Shown here: piece after piece, positions 1-7,322 of the stretch
Layout: every line of letters begins with the position of its first letter
How positions within the stretch are numbered: the first letter of the stretch is position 1
Translations under genes and position numbers: made by a program
The notes under the pieces: model-generated
What the model was told of the DNA's origin: nothing
Database searches by the model: none
The model's input: only the letters and a program-made list of their open reading frames with translations
Assembly (NCBI GenBank): GCA_018647025.1
Contig: JABGTQ010000043.1
Span: forward strand, 1-9,884
Direction: 5' to 3'
DNA length: 9,884 bases
Source: Nitrospina sp.
GTDB lineage: Bacteria > Nitrospinota > Nitrospinia > Nitrospinales > VA-1

Positions 1-1
1 G

Positions 2-469
2 GGAACAGATATAAATAATATTCATTCGGTAGGTGGTGAAGGAACATATCGCTTTCACGACGGAAAGCAATTTCAGCGGCGAGATGAATTGACTAGTGAA
101 GAGGTTTCATTGTATGGAGTTTGGGGTTCCGCTAGTGATGACGTTTATATTGTAGGTTCACATGGAACGATTCTCCACTTTGATGGGAATGAAGAAGGCG
201 AGTGGAAGCCTATGGTGTCTGGAACAGATGAATATCTTTTAAGCGTGTGGGGTTCATGTTCTAATGATATTTTTGCTGTAGGTGATAATGCTACTATTCT
301 TCACTATGACGGAAAGTCTTGGAGTGCAATGGAATCCAAAACTGATAAATATTTAACCAAAATTCGTGGCCTTCGTTCTGACTGTATTTACGCAGTCGGT
401 GATGATGGTCTAGTGATTCGTTTTGATGGTAAAAAATGGAACGATATGTCATTAGGAGAAGATGCTTAG
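2..469 (+). CDS. beta-propeller-like repeat protein, 5'-truncated
   Basis: The frame is open from the first full codon at base 2, so the true N-terminus lies upstream of the window; a TTG at 89 is an internal codon, not a convincing start. The visible 155 residues are a tail of one repeat (bases 2-109) and three full repeats starting at 110, 236 and 353. Each follows the pattern L..VWGS..DD(V/I)(Y/F)AVGD.GTILHFDGK.W, about 39 residues long. Such repeats are taken to be four-stranded blades of a propeller, usually a binding scaffold; no catalytic residues are recognisable and no ligand can be named. The frame ends with TAG at 467-469, a few residues after the Trp of its last repeat, which is the same repeat phase at which the next gene ends. 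It may be a complete 3' end of a separate gene, or the 5' part of one gene cut by a nonsense codon. Confidence 0.75.
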   Translation, partial: GTDINNIHSVGGEGTYRFHDGKQFQRRDELTSEEVSLYGVWGSASDDVYIVGSHGTILHFDGNEEGEWKPMVSGTDEYLLSVWGSCSNDIFAVGDNATILHYDGKSWSAMESKTDKYLTKIRGLRSDCIYAVGDDGLVIRFDGKKWNDMSLGEDA

Positions 470-1294
470 ATGTCAGACTTAACAGATAACCATTTACTTT
501 CAATTTTCGGATTTAGTAAAGATAATATTTTTGTTGGTGGGGCTGAAGGAACGATGCTTCATTTTAACGGTGAAAAATGGGACCCTATGAACCTTAATGG
601 CCGTTGGGCCATAAAAAATATCTGGGGAGCGGCACCTGATAACGTATTTGCTGTGGCGACAGACGGTAGAATTCTACATTTTGATGGACAGGAATGGTCC
701 GTTGAAGAAACAGAAAAATTACCACCTATGACTGGGGTTTTTGGTTTATCAGAGACAGAAGTCTATGCTTGTTCACGTCTTGGCCGCATTCTTCGTTATG
801 ATGGTATGGGATGGAAGTTTCTAAATACAGGAACCGATGTTGATGTTAGCCGGTTGTGGGGTTGTGCTGAAAGTGGAATGTATGCAGTTGGGTTTGACGG
901 GCTTATTTTAAAACAGGAAGAAGATAAATGGAAACGGTTAACTATTAATTCAAATCATGAGTTTTATGGTTTCTGCGGTTTTGGTCCCGATGACATGTAT
1001 ATATGTGGATCTGATGGTATTATTTACAAGTTTAATGGAGTTGAAGTTACTGAAATGCCAACAAGAACTCAAGATTTTTTTCTTGATGTTTGGGGTCCTT
1101 CCAAGGAAATGGTATTTGCCGTAGGTGATCTCGGAATGATTATGTTTAATGACGGAGAGCAGTGGGTCCGTATTGAATCTGGTACAGAAGAATATCTTGC
1201 TGCCATCTGGGGTAGTTCAGATGAAAATATGTATACTGTTGGTGATAATGGCCTAATCCTTCAGTGGAATGGTGAAAACTGGTCAGCCTGCTCT
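110..1294 (+). repeat. tandem 117-nt coding repeats (ten full units over two frames)
   Basis: Units start at 110, 236, 353, 494, 611, 728, 845, 962, 1079 and 1196, and a partial unit precedes them. Spacing is 117 nt (39 codons) from 494 onward and between 236 and 353. The first unit is 126 nt because of a three-residue insertion (NEEGEW). The interval 353 to 494 is 141 nt, 24 nt too long, and contains the TAG/ATG junction. The units are diverged at DNA level but share phase and motif, so they arose by old duplication of a blade-coding unit. Confidence 0.85.
454..458 (+). promoter_or_regulatory. possible ribosome binding site for the second propeller frame
   Basis: AGGAG lies inside the last codons of the upstream frame, 11 nt before the ATG at 470. 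The spacing is slightly long, but it is the only Shine-Dalgarno-like match near this junction. It supports independent or coupled translation of the downstream frame. Confidence 0.45.
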
Positions 1295-1297
1295 TAG
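470..1297 (+). CDS. beta-propeller-like protein with seven 39-residue repeats
   Basis: This 275-residue protein consists almost entirely of seven repeats starting at bases 494, 611, 728, 845, 962, 1079 and 1196. The first six are exactly 39 residues and the last is truncated to 33. The consensus is a hydrophobic residue, x, x, (V/I)WG, a polar loop, (V/M)(Y/F)AVG.DG.IL.(F/Y)(D/N)G..W. Seven blades is a common size for a closed propeller, so the frame could fold alone. Repeats 4 and 5 of the seven are degenerate: one lacks the DG turn (KQEEDKW) and the next lacks the Trp. There is no signal peptide at the N-terminus (MSDLTDNH), so it would be cytosolic unless joined to the upstream frame. It starts at the base after the upstream TAG and in the same frame, with AGGAG 11 nt upstream. 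The function is unknown; a scaffold or binding role is inferred from the fold only. Confidence 0.75.
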   Translation: MSDLTDNHLLSIFGFSKDNIFVGGAEGTMLHFNGEKWDPMNLNGRWAIKNIWGAAPDNVFAVATDGRILHFDGQEWSVEETEKLPPMTGVFGLSETEVYACSRLGRILRYDGMGWKFLNTGTDVDVSRLWGCAESGMYAVGFDGLILKQEEDKWKRLTINSNHEFYGFCGFGPDDMYICGSDGIIYKFNGVEVTEMPTRTQDFFLDVWGPSKEMVFAVGDLGMIMFNDGEQWVRIESGTEEYLAAIWGSSDENMYTVGDNGLILQWNGENWSACS

Positions 1298-1340
1298 GAA
1301 CAGGTCCCGCTTTACGGCTAAGTTTGTAGTAGTAAAATCC

Positions 1341-1370
1341 TTGACACTTTTTAATAGCGGATGTTACGGT
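1341..1370 (+). promoter_or_regulatory. sigma70-type promoter for the trp operon
   Basis: A perfect -35 hexamer TTGACA occurs at 1341-1346. After 18 nt comes TACGGT at 1365-1370, a poor -10 hexamer (T, A and final T match) that is compensated by the extended -10 dinucleotide TG at 1362-1363. Transcription would start near 1377, giving a leader of about 74 nt before trpE. It lies in the only gap upstream of the operon that is long enough to hold a promoter. The site is predicted from the sequence only. Confidence 0.55.
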
Positions 1371-1423
1371 CTATTCCCTAAACTACTGATAATAAAAGTA
1401 ATTTTCTTCTTAATGTAGGTCCT

Positions 1424-1430
1424 AAGGGGG
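1424..1430 (+). promoter_or_regulatory. purine-rich Shine-Dalgarno-like block, unusually far from trpE
   Basis: AAGGGGG is the strongest anti-16S match upstream of trpE but ends 20 nt before the ATG at 1451, well beyond the usual spacing. There is no in-frame ATG, GTG or TTG between it and 1451, and the family alignment at the N-terminus ([10 protein letters not shown]) supports 1451. Either it acts through folding of the intervening U-rich stretch or it is not used. Confidence 0.3.
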
Positions 1431-1450
1431 AAAGTTATTTTCTTCACGTT

Positions 1451-2944
1451 ATGTTTAAACCTAGCTTTAAAGAATTTAAAGAAAAGTCGAAACAAGGCAA
1501 CTTAATTCCAGTATACAAGGAAGTCTTAGCTGACCTTGATACACCTGTTTCTGCCTATCTGAAAATGTGCGGTGGAGAGTACTCTTTTTTGCTTGAAAGT
1601 GTTGAAGGTGGAGAAAAATGGGCGAGGTATTGCTTTCTCGGGTTTGACCCATCCATTGTCGTTAGTATCAAGGGGAAAGAAGTTGTTGTAGAAAAAAATG
1701 GTAAGTCAGAATCTATTATAATCACAGAGGGTAACCCACTTGATGGATTGAAGAAAGTTTTAGCCCAGTACGACCCCGTTGAAGTTGAGGGTTTGCCTCG
1801 TTTTTCTGGGGGCGCAGTCGGATTTATTAGCTACGATATGGTCCGTTCTTTTGAGAGTTTGCCAGATGGTACGGAAGATGACCTTAAAGTCCCGGATGCT
1901 TGTTTTGTTATTACTGATACTTTGCTGATCTTCGATAATATAGCTCAAACAATAAAAATTGTATCTAATGCTTATGTGACAAATGACAATATTGAGAAAT
2001 CATATAACAAAGCGATAAAAAATATTGAAGCTATTGAAGAAAAACTAAAAACTAGTCACCCCATTCATTTGACCGATAAAAATTTGGGGAGTTTGAGCAA
2101 TACAACGAACGTCGAGTCTAATTTTAAAAAAGAACACTTTCTAGAAGCCGTTCAAAAAATTAAAGATTATATTATCGAAGGCGATGTTATTCAGGTTGTC
2201 TTAGCCCAAAGGTTGAAATTTAATATCAGCAAAGACCCATTTGCAATTTACCGAGCCCTAAGATCGATCAATCCTTCTCCTTACATGTATTATTTAAAAT
2301 TTGGTGATCTGAAAATTGTGGGTTCATCTCCAGAAATATTAGTTCGCTTAGAGGACGGAAAGATTGAGGTTAGACCAATAGCGGGGACACGCAAACGAGG
2401 TCAATCTAAAGAGGAAGACCAAGCTTTAGAAAACGATCTTCTTAGCGATGAAAAGGAATTAGCAGAACATATTATGCTGGTAGACCTAGGACGTAATGAT
2501 GTGGGCCGAGTAGCGAAAACCAATTCTGTCTCAGTTAACGAGAAATTTACCATTGAGAGGTACTCGCACGTTATGCACATTGTTTCAAATGTAAAGGGTG
2601 AACTTAAGGAAAACTTTGATTGTTATGATGTTTTAGCTGCAACTTTCCCAGCGGGGACTTTGTCAGGAGCTCCGAAGGTAAGAGCTATGGAGATTATTGA
2701 GGAATTGGAGCCGACTAGAAGAGGCTTATATGGAGGTGCGGTAGGATATATTAGTTTTAACGGTAACATGGATACTGCTATCGCTATTCGTACGCTTTTA
2801 ATAAAAAATAATGTAGCTTATTTAGGTGTCGGTGCTGGAATTGTTGCTGACTCTGTACCGGAAAATGAATTTGAAGAAACCATGAGTAAAGGAAAAGCCT
2901 TACTCAAGGCAATTGAACTGGCCGAGAAAGGACTCGTTCTATGA
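1451..2944 (+). CDS. trpE: anthranilate synthase component I
   Basis: TrpE aminates chorismate to anthranilate with TrpG, the first committed step of tryptophan synthesis, in the cytosol. The protein has 497 residues, normal for the family. The N-terminal domain carries LLES at 47-50, the motif that lines the tryptophan feedback site in characterised TrpE, so allosteric inhibition is probably retained. The chorismate-binding domain shows NPSPYMYYL (274-282), GSSPEILVR (291-299), [10 protein letters not shown] (308-317), [10 protein letters not shown] (345-354), [18 protein letters not shown] (399-416) and [11 protein letters not shown] (461-473), which include the Mg-chorismate site. The ATG at 1451 fits the family N-terminus, although the best Shine-Dalgarno block lies 20 nt away. 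It is the first gene of the operon behind the 1341-1370 promoter and overlaps trpG by 4 nt (ATGA). TrpE rather than PabB or a salicylate synthase is favoured by LLES and the operon context. Confidence 0.97.
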   Translation: MFKPSFKEFKEKSKQGNLIPVYKEVLADLDTPVSAYLKMCGGEYSFLLESVEGGEKWARYCFLGFDPSIVVSIKGKEVVVEKNGKSESIIITEGNPLDGLKKVLAQYDPVEVEGLPRFSGGAVGFISYDMVRSFESLPDGTEDDLKVPDACFVITDTLLIFDNIAQTIKIVSNAYVTNDNIEKSYNKAIKNIEAIEEKLKTSHPIHLTDKNLGSLSNTTNVESNFKKEHFLEAVQKIKDYIIEGDVIQVVLAQRLKFNISKDPFAIYRALRSINPSPYMYYLKFGDLKIVGSSPEILVRLEDGKIEVRPIAGTRKRGQSKEEDQALENDLLSDEKELAEHIMLVDLGRNDVGRVAKTNSVSVNEKFTIERYSHVMHIVSNVKGELKENFDCYDVLAATFPAGTLSGAPKVRAMEIIEELEPTRRGLYGGAVGYISFNGNMDTAIAIRTLLIKNNVAYLGVGAGIVADSVPENEFEETMSKGKALLKAIELAEKGLVL

Positions 2945-3513
2945 TCTTGATGATCGATAACTACGATTCATTTACTTATAACCTAGTTCAGTACTTAGGT
3001 GAATTAGGAGCAGATGTTGTGGTGCATAGAAATGATAAAATAACTTTGAAAGATATCGAACAATTAAACCCAGAAAAAATTGTAATTTCCCCCGGACCTT
3101 GTACACCAGAAAAAGCAGGGATTTCTATGAAAACAGTTCGTCACTTTAGTGGGGAAATTCCTCTTCTAGGCGTTTGTTTAGGTCATCAATCCATTGCTAG
3201 TACTTTCGGGGGACAAATCATTAAAGCAAAAAAATTGATGCATGGAAAAACATCAATGATTACTCATGACAATAAAAATCTATTTAAAGAATTGCCGAAT
3301 CCTTTTGAAGCTACTAGATATCATTCCTTAGTGCTAAATAAAAACACTGTTCCCGATAAGTTTGAAGTGACTGCAACAAGTGATGATGGAGAAATTATGG
3401 GAATAAGGCATAAAAATATGTTTATTGAGGGTGTGCAGTTTCATCCAGAGTCTATTTTAACTGTAAGTGGTAAAGATCTGTTGAAAAATTTTTTAAACAT
3501 GTCTAAGGATTAG
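2941..3513 (+). CDS. trpG: anthranilate synthase component II (glutamine amidotransferase)
   Basis: TrpG hydrolyses glutamine and channels ammonia to TrpE. The 190 residues match a stand-alone class I amidotransferase, not fused to TrpD or TrpE. Visible motifs are the N-terminal [20 protein letters not shown] (4-23), the oxyanion strand [11 protein letters not shown] (50-60), the nucleophile elbow GVCLGHQ with Cys79, and GVQFHPES with His168 and Glu170 completing the triad. Its ATG overlaps the trpE stop by 4 nt, and AAGGA at 2928-2932 lies 8 nt upstream, so translation is probably coupled to trpE and gives matched subunits. In genomes with one such gene it can also serve PabB (4-amino-4-deoxychorismate); whether that applies here cannot be told from this window. 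Confidence 0.97.
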   Translation: MILMIDNYDSFTYNLVQYLGELGADVVVHRNDKITLKDIEQLNPEKIVISPGPCTPEKAGISMKTVRHFSGEIPLLGVCLGHQSIASTFGGQIIKAKKLMHGKTSMITHDNKNLFKELPNPFEATRYHSLVLNKNTVPDKFEVTATSDDGEIMGIRHKNMFIEGVQFHPESILTVSGKDLLKNFLNMSKD

Positions 3514-3532
3514 TCATAATAGTCTATATTTT

Positions 3533-4549
3533 ATGAAAATTCAGAATGCCTTAAAGAAAGTTTTAGATAAAGTAGATTTAAAAGAAGTGGAAATGGTTTC
3601 GATCATGACTCAAATTATGGAAGGTCAGGTAAAAGATTCTCAGTTGGGATCTTTGCTAACTGCCCTATCTATAAAAGGTGAAAGTATCGAAGAAATTGCT
3701 GGTGCAGCAATTGTTATGCGCGATAAGTCAGAGAATATTAATGTATCAAGAACAGAAACTATTGTAGATACATGTGGTACTGGAGGAGATGGTGCAAATA
3801 CTTTTAACATATCCACAGCAGCAGCTTTTGTAGTAGCTGGCTGTGGTCTGACTGTAGCAAAACATGGTAATAAAGCTGTCTCTAGTCTTTCGGGCAGTGC
3901 TGATGTATTACGATGCCTTGGCGTAAATATAGACGCAGATAAACTAACAGTAGAAAAATGTCTTGATGAAATAGGAATTGGTTTTCTCTTTGCACCTATG
4001 ATGCATGGAGCTATGAAATATGCTGCAGGTGTTCGAAAGGAACTTGGTTTTCGAACAATTTTTAATTTATTGGGTCCTCTGACAAACCCAGCAGGAGCAA
4101 ACGCTCAGGTAATCGGTATTTACGATTCTAGTCGATTGAAACAAATTGCAAGCGTATTAAAACTTCTTGGTACTCGTCAGGCTTTTGTTGTTCATGGGAG
4201 TGATGGTTTAGATGAAATTACTTTGACAGGAACGACTAACGTTTGTGAATTGGTTAATGGTCAGGTAAAAGAATACACGTTAGAACCAGAAAATTTTGAG
4301 TTGACTGCTTGTAAGGCTAAAGATATTTCCGGTGGAACACCTGAGGAAAATGCCAATATTATAAAAAATATTTTATCAGGAGAGCAAGGACCTAAGAGCG
4401 ATATTGTCCTTATGAACGCTTCAGCAGCGATTTGTGCTGGTGGTATAGCAGAGAATTTAAAAGTTGCAATGCATCTTGCCCGACAGTCAATAGATACCGG
4501 TTCAGCTGAAAAAAAATTAAATGACCTGCGTCGCCTAAGTCATCAATAA
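3533..4549 (+). CDS. trpD: anthranilate phosphoribosyltransferase
   Basis: TrpD transfers the phosphoribosyl group of PRPP to anthranilate, giving N-(5-phosphoribosyl)anthranilate. The length of 338 residues is typical. PRPP and Mg-binding motifs are DTCGTGGDG (79-87), NIST (92-95) and KHGNKAVSSLSGSADVL (110-126). GPLTNP is at 181-186, and the HGSDGLDEI segment (221-229) supplies the Asp-Glu pair for the second metal. The N-terminal helical dimerisation domain occupies about residues 1-65. It follows trpG after 19 nt. No Shine-Dalgarno sequence is visible in that gap (all A/T-rich), so initiation must be weakly specified or coupled. The start fits the family's N-terminal length. Confidence 0.96.
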   Translation: MKIQNALKKVLDKVDLKEVEMVSIMTQIMEGQVKDSQLGSLLTALSIKGESIEEIAGAAIVMRDKSENINVSRTETIVDTCGTGGDGANTFNISTAAAFVVAGCGLTVAKHGNKAVSSLSGSADVLRCLGVNIDADKLTVEKCLDEIGIGFLFAPMMHGAMKYAAGVRKELGFRTIFNLLGPLTNPAGANAQVIGIYDSSRLKQIASVLKLLGTRQAFVVHGSDGLDEITLTGTTNVCELVNGQVKEYTLEPENFELTACKAKDISGGTPEENANIIKNILSGEQGPKSDIVLMNASAAICAGGIAENLKVAMHLARQSIDTGSAEKKLNDLRRLSHQ

Positions 4550-4593
4550 GAGTATAGATTTTATATAACGTAATTAAATTTTTTATAACTAAA

Positions 4594-5406
4594 ATGACTG
4601 GCATACTCGATAAAATTTTTTGTGATAAGAAGGTTGAGCTAGGTACGGTAAAACGTAAGCTTGCTTTGCCAGATCTTAAAATGCGTATTGCAAATAATAA
4701 GTATGAAATTCGTGACATTAGAATGTCTCTTGAATCATCTAAAATGTCATCTATCATTGCAGAAATTAAGCCTCGCACCCCGTTTAAAGGTGAGCTTCTT
4801 AATAAACATGATCCCGTAGATATTGCAAAAATTTATGCTGAGAATGGGGCTGCAGCTCTTTCAATTTTGACAGAATCGAGTTATTTTGGTGGGAGTATAT
4901 TCACTTTAGAAAAGGCTAGGGGGTGTGTTGATGTTCCCCTTTTACGGAAAGATTTTATTTTTGACGAGTATCAGATTTATGAAGCAAGAGCTTTTGGTGC
5001 TGATTTTTTTCTTCTTATAGCAACTTGGTTAGACAAAAATCATTTGGCCGACCTTCTTTCTCTTGGTAAAGAATTAGGACTTCCTGCACTCGTTGAAACA
5101 CACAATGAAAATGATATGGAAAAAGCCTTTGAAGTTGGAGCTTCTATTCTTGGTATTAATAATAGAGATTTGACTAATGGAAAAACAGATTTGGAGATTG
5201 CTAGACGACTAATTCCAATAGCCCTTCAAGTCCCAGATAAATTGATGGTATGCGAGAGTGGTATTCATTCTAGGAATGAAATAGAAGAATTTGAAAAGCT
5301 AGGGGCGCACTCTTTTTTAATTGGAGAAAGTTTGATGACCGCTGAAAATATTGGAGTCAAACTAAGAGAGTTTACAGGTGATAGAAAAATTTCAACCAAG
5401 AATTAA
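4594..5406 (+). CDS. trpC: indole-3-glycerol phosphate synthase
   Basis: TrpC closes the indole ring of CdRP with loss of CO2 and water, giving indole-3-glycerol phosphate. The 270-residue TIM barrel shows IAEIKPRTPFKG (55-66, catalytic Glu57 and Lys59), ILTESSYFGGS (91-101), LLRKDFIFDEYQI (116-128, catalytic Lys119), LVETHN (166-171, Glu168), GINNRDL (187-193) and CESGI (220-224). The usual KxxSPSKG signature reads KPRTPFKG here (Ser to Thr and Ser to Phe), a mild departure next to the active site. The gene is separate from trpF, unlike the enterobacterial fusion. A 44-nt AT-rich gap precedes it, with no recognisable Shine-Dalgarno sequence, and its last 29 nt overlap trpF. Confidence 0.96.
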   Translation: MTGILDKIFCDKKVELGTVKRKLALPDLKMRIANNKYEIRDIRMSLESSKMSSIIAEIKPRTPFKGELLNKHDPVDIAKIYAENGAAALSILTESSYFGGSIFTLEKARGCVDVPLLRKDFIFDEYQIYEARAFGADFFLLIATWLDKNHLADLLSLGKELGLPALVETHNENDMEKAFEVGASILGINNRDLTNGKTDLEIARRLIPIALQVPDKLMVCESGIHSRNEIEEFEKLGAHSFLIGESLMTAENIGVKLREFTGDRKISTKN

Positions 5407-6013
5407 GGTTAAAATATGCGGCACGACCAGCCTCAAGGATGCTCGAATTGCAGTTGAGAGTGGGGCTGATGCGGTTGGTTTTATTTTTTATAAGAAGAGT
5501 CCGCGTTGCATATCACAGAGTGAAGTTAAAGATATTATTTCCCAGTTACCACCTTTTATTGAAGCTGTGGGAGTTTTTGTCGACGAGACCTCTGATAAAG
5601 TCAATCGTATCGCAGAACAGTGCAGATTGACCGCTGTTCAGCTTCATGGAGAAGAGTCTCCAGCATTTTGTCGTCGAATCAAGAGACGCGTGATCAAAGC
5701 CCTTAGAGTTCAGGGTGCTGATTCATTTAAAGGGATGTCCAATTATGAAGTCAGTGGGTTTTTGCTTGATTCCTATAGCGATGAAAGTAAGGGGGGCACT
5801 GGGGAAACTTTTGATTGGAACCTTGCTCTAAGAGCAAAAAAACAGGGGCCAGTAATACTTGCCGGTGGACTTAACCCTTATAATGTTTATACGGCTATTC
5901 ATAGAGTGAAGCCTTATGGAGTGGATGTTTGCTCAGGTGTTGAGAAGTCTCCAGGAATAAAGGATTTGATTAAGGTTGATGAGTTTATCAAATCTGTTCG
6001 TAAATTTCGTTAA
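5378..6013 (+). CDS. trpF: phosphoribosylanthranilate isomerase
   Basis: TrpF performs the Amadori rearrangement of phosphoribosylanthranilate to CdRP. The 211-residue TIM barrel has the catalytic cysteine in VKICGTT (Cys14) and the catalytic aspartate in LLDSYSDESKGGTGETFDW (Asp131). VQLHGEE (87-93), LAGGLNPYNV (161-170) and GVDVCSGVE (181-189) form the substrate and phosphate sites. The chosen start is GTG at 5378, with AAGAGAG at 5364-5370 leaving 7 nt of spacing. It adds about eight residues before the usual family start and makes a 29-nt overlap with trpC. No other ATG, GTG or TTG is in frame before the KICG motif; the ATG at 5416 is out of frame. Overlap suggests coupled translation with trpC, which makes the next enzyme of the pathway. 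Confidence 0.94.
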   Translation: MIEKFQPRIKVKICGTTSLKDARIAVESGADAVGFIFYKKSPRCISQSEVKDIISQLPPFIEAVGVFVDETSDKVNRIAEQCRLTAVQLHGEESPAFCRRIKRRVIKALRVQGADSFKGMSNYEVSGFLLDSYSDESKGGTGETFDWNLALRAKKQGPVILAGGLNPYNVYTAIHRVKPYGVDVCSGVEKSPGIKDLIKVDEFIKSVRKFR

Positions 6014-6065
6014 TTAGGTTTATACATTTAATTAATTAGAATGTTTTTATAGAAAAATATTTTTT

Positions 6066-6085
6066 CATTAATCTTTTGATTAATG
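6066..6085 (+). repeat. perfect 8-bp inverted repeat with TTTT loop upstream of trpB
   Basis: CATTAATC (6066-6073) and GATTAATG (6078-6085) are exact reverse complements separated by TTTT. In RNA the stem could extend by one U-G and one U-A pair. It lies in the 97-nt gap between trpF and trpB, 25 nt before the trpB ATG, the only large gap inside the operon. No T-tract follows on either strand, so it does not look like an intrinsic terminator. It could be an operator dyad, an mRNA processing or stabilising hairpin, or an AT-rich chance palindrome. Confidence 0.6.
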
Positions 6086-6110
6086 GACTACACCTAAATA
6101 GATAAGTCAG

Positions 6111-7322
6111 ATGGATAATAAAGTAAACAGTATAGAGTTTCCTGATGCGCAGGGCCATTTTGGACCATTCGGTGGTAAATATGTAATTGAGACATTGATG
6201 CCAGCATTGGATTCACTAGAGCGCCTTTACAAGGAAGTTCGCGAGGATCCAAAGTTTCAAAGTGACTTAAAATATTATTTAAAAGAATATGTTGGGCGCC
6301 CAACCCCGCTTTTTTTTGCGGAACGACTTACTAAATATCTAGGTGGAGCAAAGATTTATCTTAAGCGTGAAGACTTAAATCATACAGGGGCTCATAAGAT
6401 TAATAACACTATTGGAAGTGCTCTTTTGACTCTTCGAATGGGCAAAAAACGGGTTATTGCGGAAACAGGTGCAGGACAGCACGGAGTCGCTACAGCAACT
6501 GCAGCAGCTCTTTTTGGATTGAAGTGCGATGTTTTTATGGGGGAGGAGGATATAAAGCGACAATCCCTCAATGTTTTTCGTATGAAACTCTTAGGGGCTC
6601 GAGTCATCCCCGTTAAAGCAGGAACTCGTACTTTAAAAGATGCTACTAGTGAAGCTATTCGCGAATGGATTACTTCTGTAGAAACTACTCATTATATTAT
6701 AGGTTCGGTAGTTGGTCCTCATCCTTATCCTATGATTGTCCGTAACTTTCAGCGAATTATAGGTGATGAGGTTGGTGAGCAAATTATGGAAATCGAAAAA
6801 CGGTTGCCTGATGTTTGCGTCGCCTGTGTGGGCGGCGGTAGTAATGCAATGGGACTTTTTTATCCTTTTACTCGTGATGATAAAGTAAAGCTTATTGGCG
6901 TTGAGGCAGCTGGACTTGGAATTGAATCGGGAAAGCATGGCGCAACATTGAGTCACGGTAGTACTGGGGTTCTGCATGGTATGATGAGTTATCTTCTACA
7001 TGACGATGATGGACAAGTACAAGAGGCACATTCAATTTCCGCGGGCCTAGACTACCCAGGTGTTGGATGTGAACATAGTTACCTTAAATCAATTGGACGT
7101 GCTGAATATGAAAGTATTACAGATGAAGAGGCACTAGAGGGTTTTAAACTGTTGTCGAATAAAGAAGGAATAATACCGGCGCTAGAAACCGCCCATGCAA
7201 TAGCGCATGTAGTTAAAATAGCTCCTAAAATGAATAAAAATGAGATTATTGTGGTTTGCTTATCTGGGAGGGGTGACAAGGACGTTAACCAGGTAGCCGA
7301 ACGCATGGAGATGGGCTTGTGA
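6111..7322 (+). CDS. trpB: tryptophan synthase beta chain
   Basis: TrpB is the PLP enzyme that condenses indole, delivered through a tunnel from TrpA, with serine to form tryptophan. At 403 residues it is the normal TrpB1 type. Features include [18 protein letters not shown] (12-30), the PLP lysine in HTGAHKINN (Lys96), the catalytic glutamate in AETGAGQHG (Glu118), the phosphate-binding GGGSNAMG (241-248) and the terminal LSGRGDKD (384-391) that contacts the pyridine ring. It follows a 97-nt gap containing an inverted repeat. No clear Shine-Dalgarno sequence precedes the ATG. Its stop overlaps the trpA GTG by 4 nt, as expected for subunits made in equal amounts. Confidence 0.98.
   Translation: MDNKVNSIEFPDAQGHFGPFGGKYVIETLMPALDSLERLYKEVREDPKFQSDLKYYLKEYVGRPTPLFFAERLTKYLGGAKIYLKREDLNHTGAHKINNTIGSALLTLRMGKKRVIAETGAGQHGVATATAAALFGLKCDVFMGEEDIKRQSLNVFRMKLLGARVIPVKAGTRTLKDATSEAIREWITSVETTHYIIGSVVGPHPYPMIVRNFQRIIGDEVGEQIMEIEKRLPDVCVACVGGGSNAMGLFYPFTRDDKVKLIGVEAAGLGIESGKHGATLSHGSTGVLHGMMSYLLHDDDGQVQEAHSISAGLDYPGVGCEHSYLKSIGRAEYESITDEEALEGFKLLSNKEGIIPALETAHAIAHVVKIAPKMNKNEIIVVCLSGRGDKDVNQVAERMEMGL

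Noticed and set aside
84..91. ATG at 84 or TTG at 89 as the start of the first propeller frame
   Set aside because: The ATG is in another frame, and the repeat pattern continues upstream of 89 to the window edge (GGEGT..FHDGK), so the gene begins outside the window.
467..469. TAG read as pyrrolysine or another recoded amino acid in the propeller locus
   Set aside because: TAG ends several ordinary genes in this window, no recoding element is visible, and the stop falls in a linker where an ATG follows directly. Separate gene ends or a duplication explain it better.
1298..1340. Terminator for the propeller gene
   Set aside because: Only 3-4 bp stems (CCTG/CAGG, CCG/CGG) and no T-tract were found, so termination upstream of trpE cannot be shown.
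1328..1387. Inverted hexamers AGTAGT (1328-1333) and ACTACT (1382-1387) flanking the trp promoter as an operator pair
   Set aside because: Only six bases each, about 48 nt apart, with no extension of the pairing. No resemblance to the known TrpR palindrome.
1413..1418. ATG-TAG start-stop element in the trpE leader
   Set aside because: A six-base match is expected by chance, and nothing like a ribosome-binding site precedes it.
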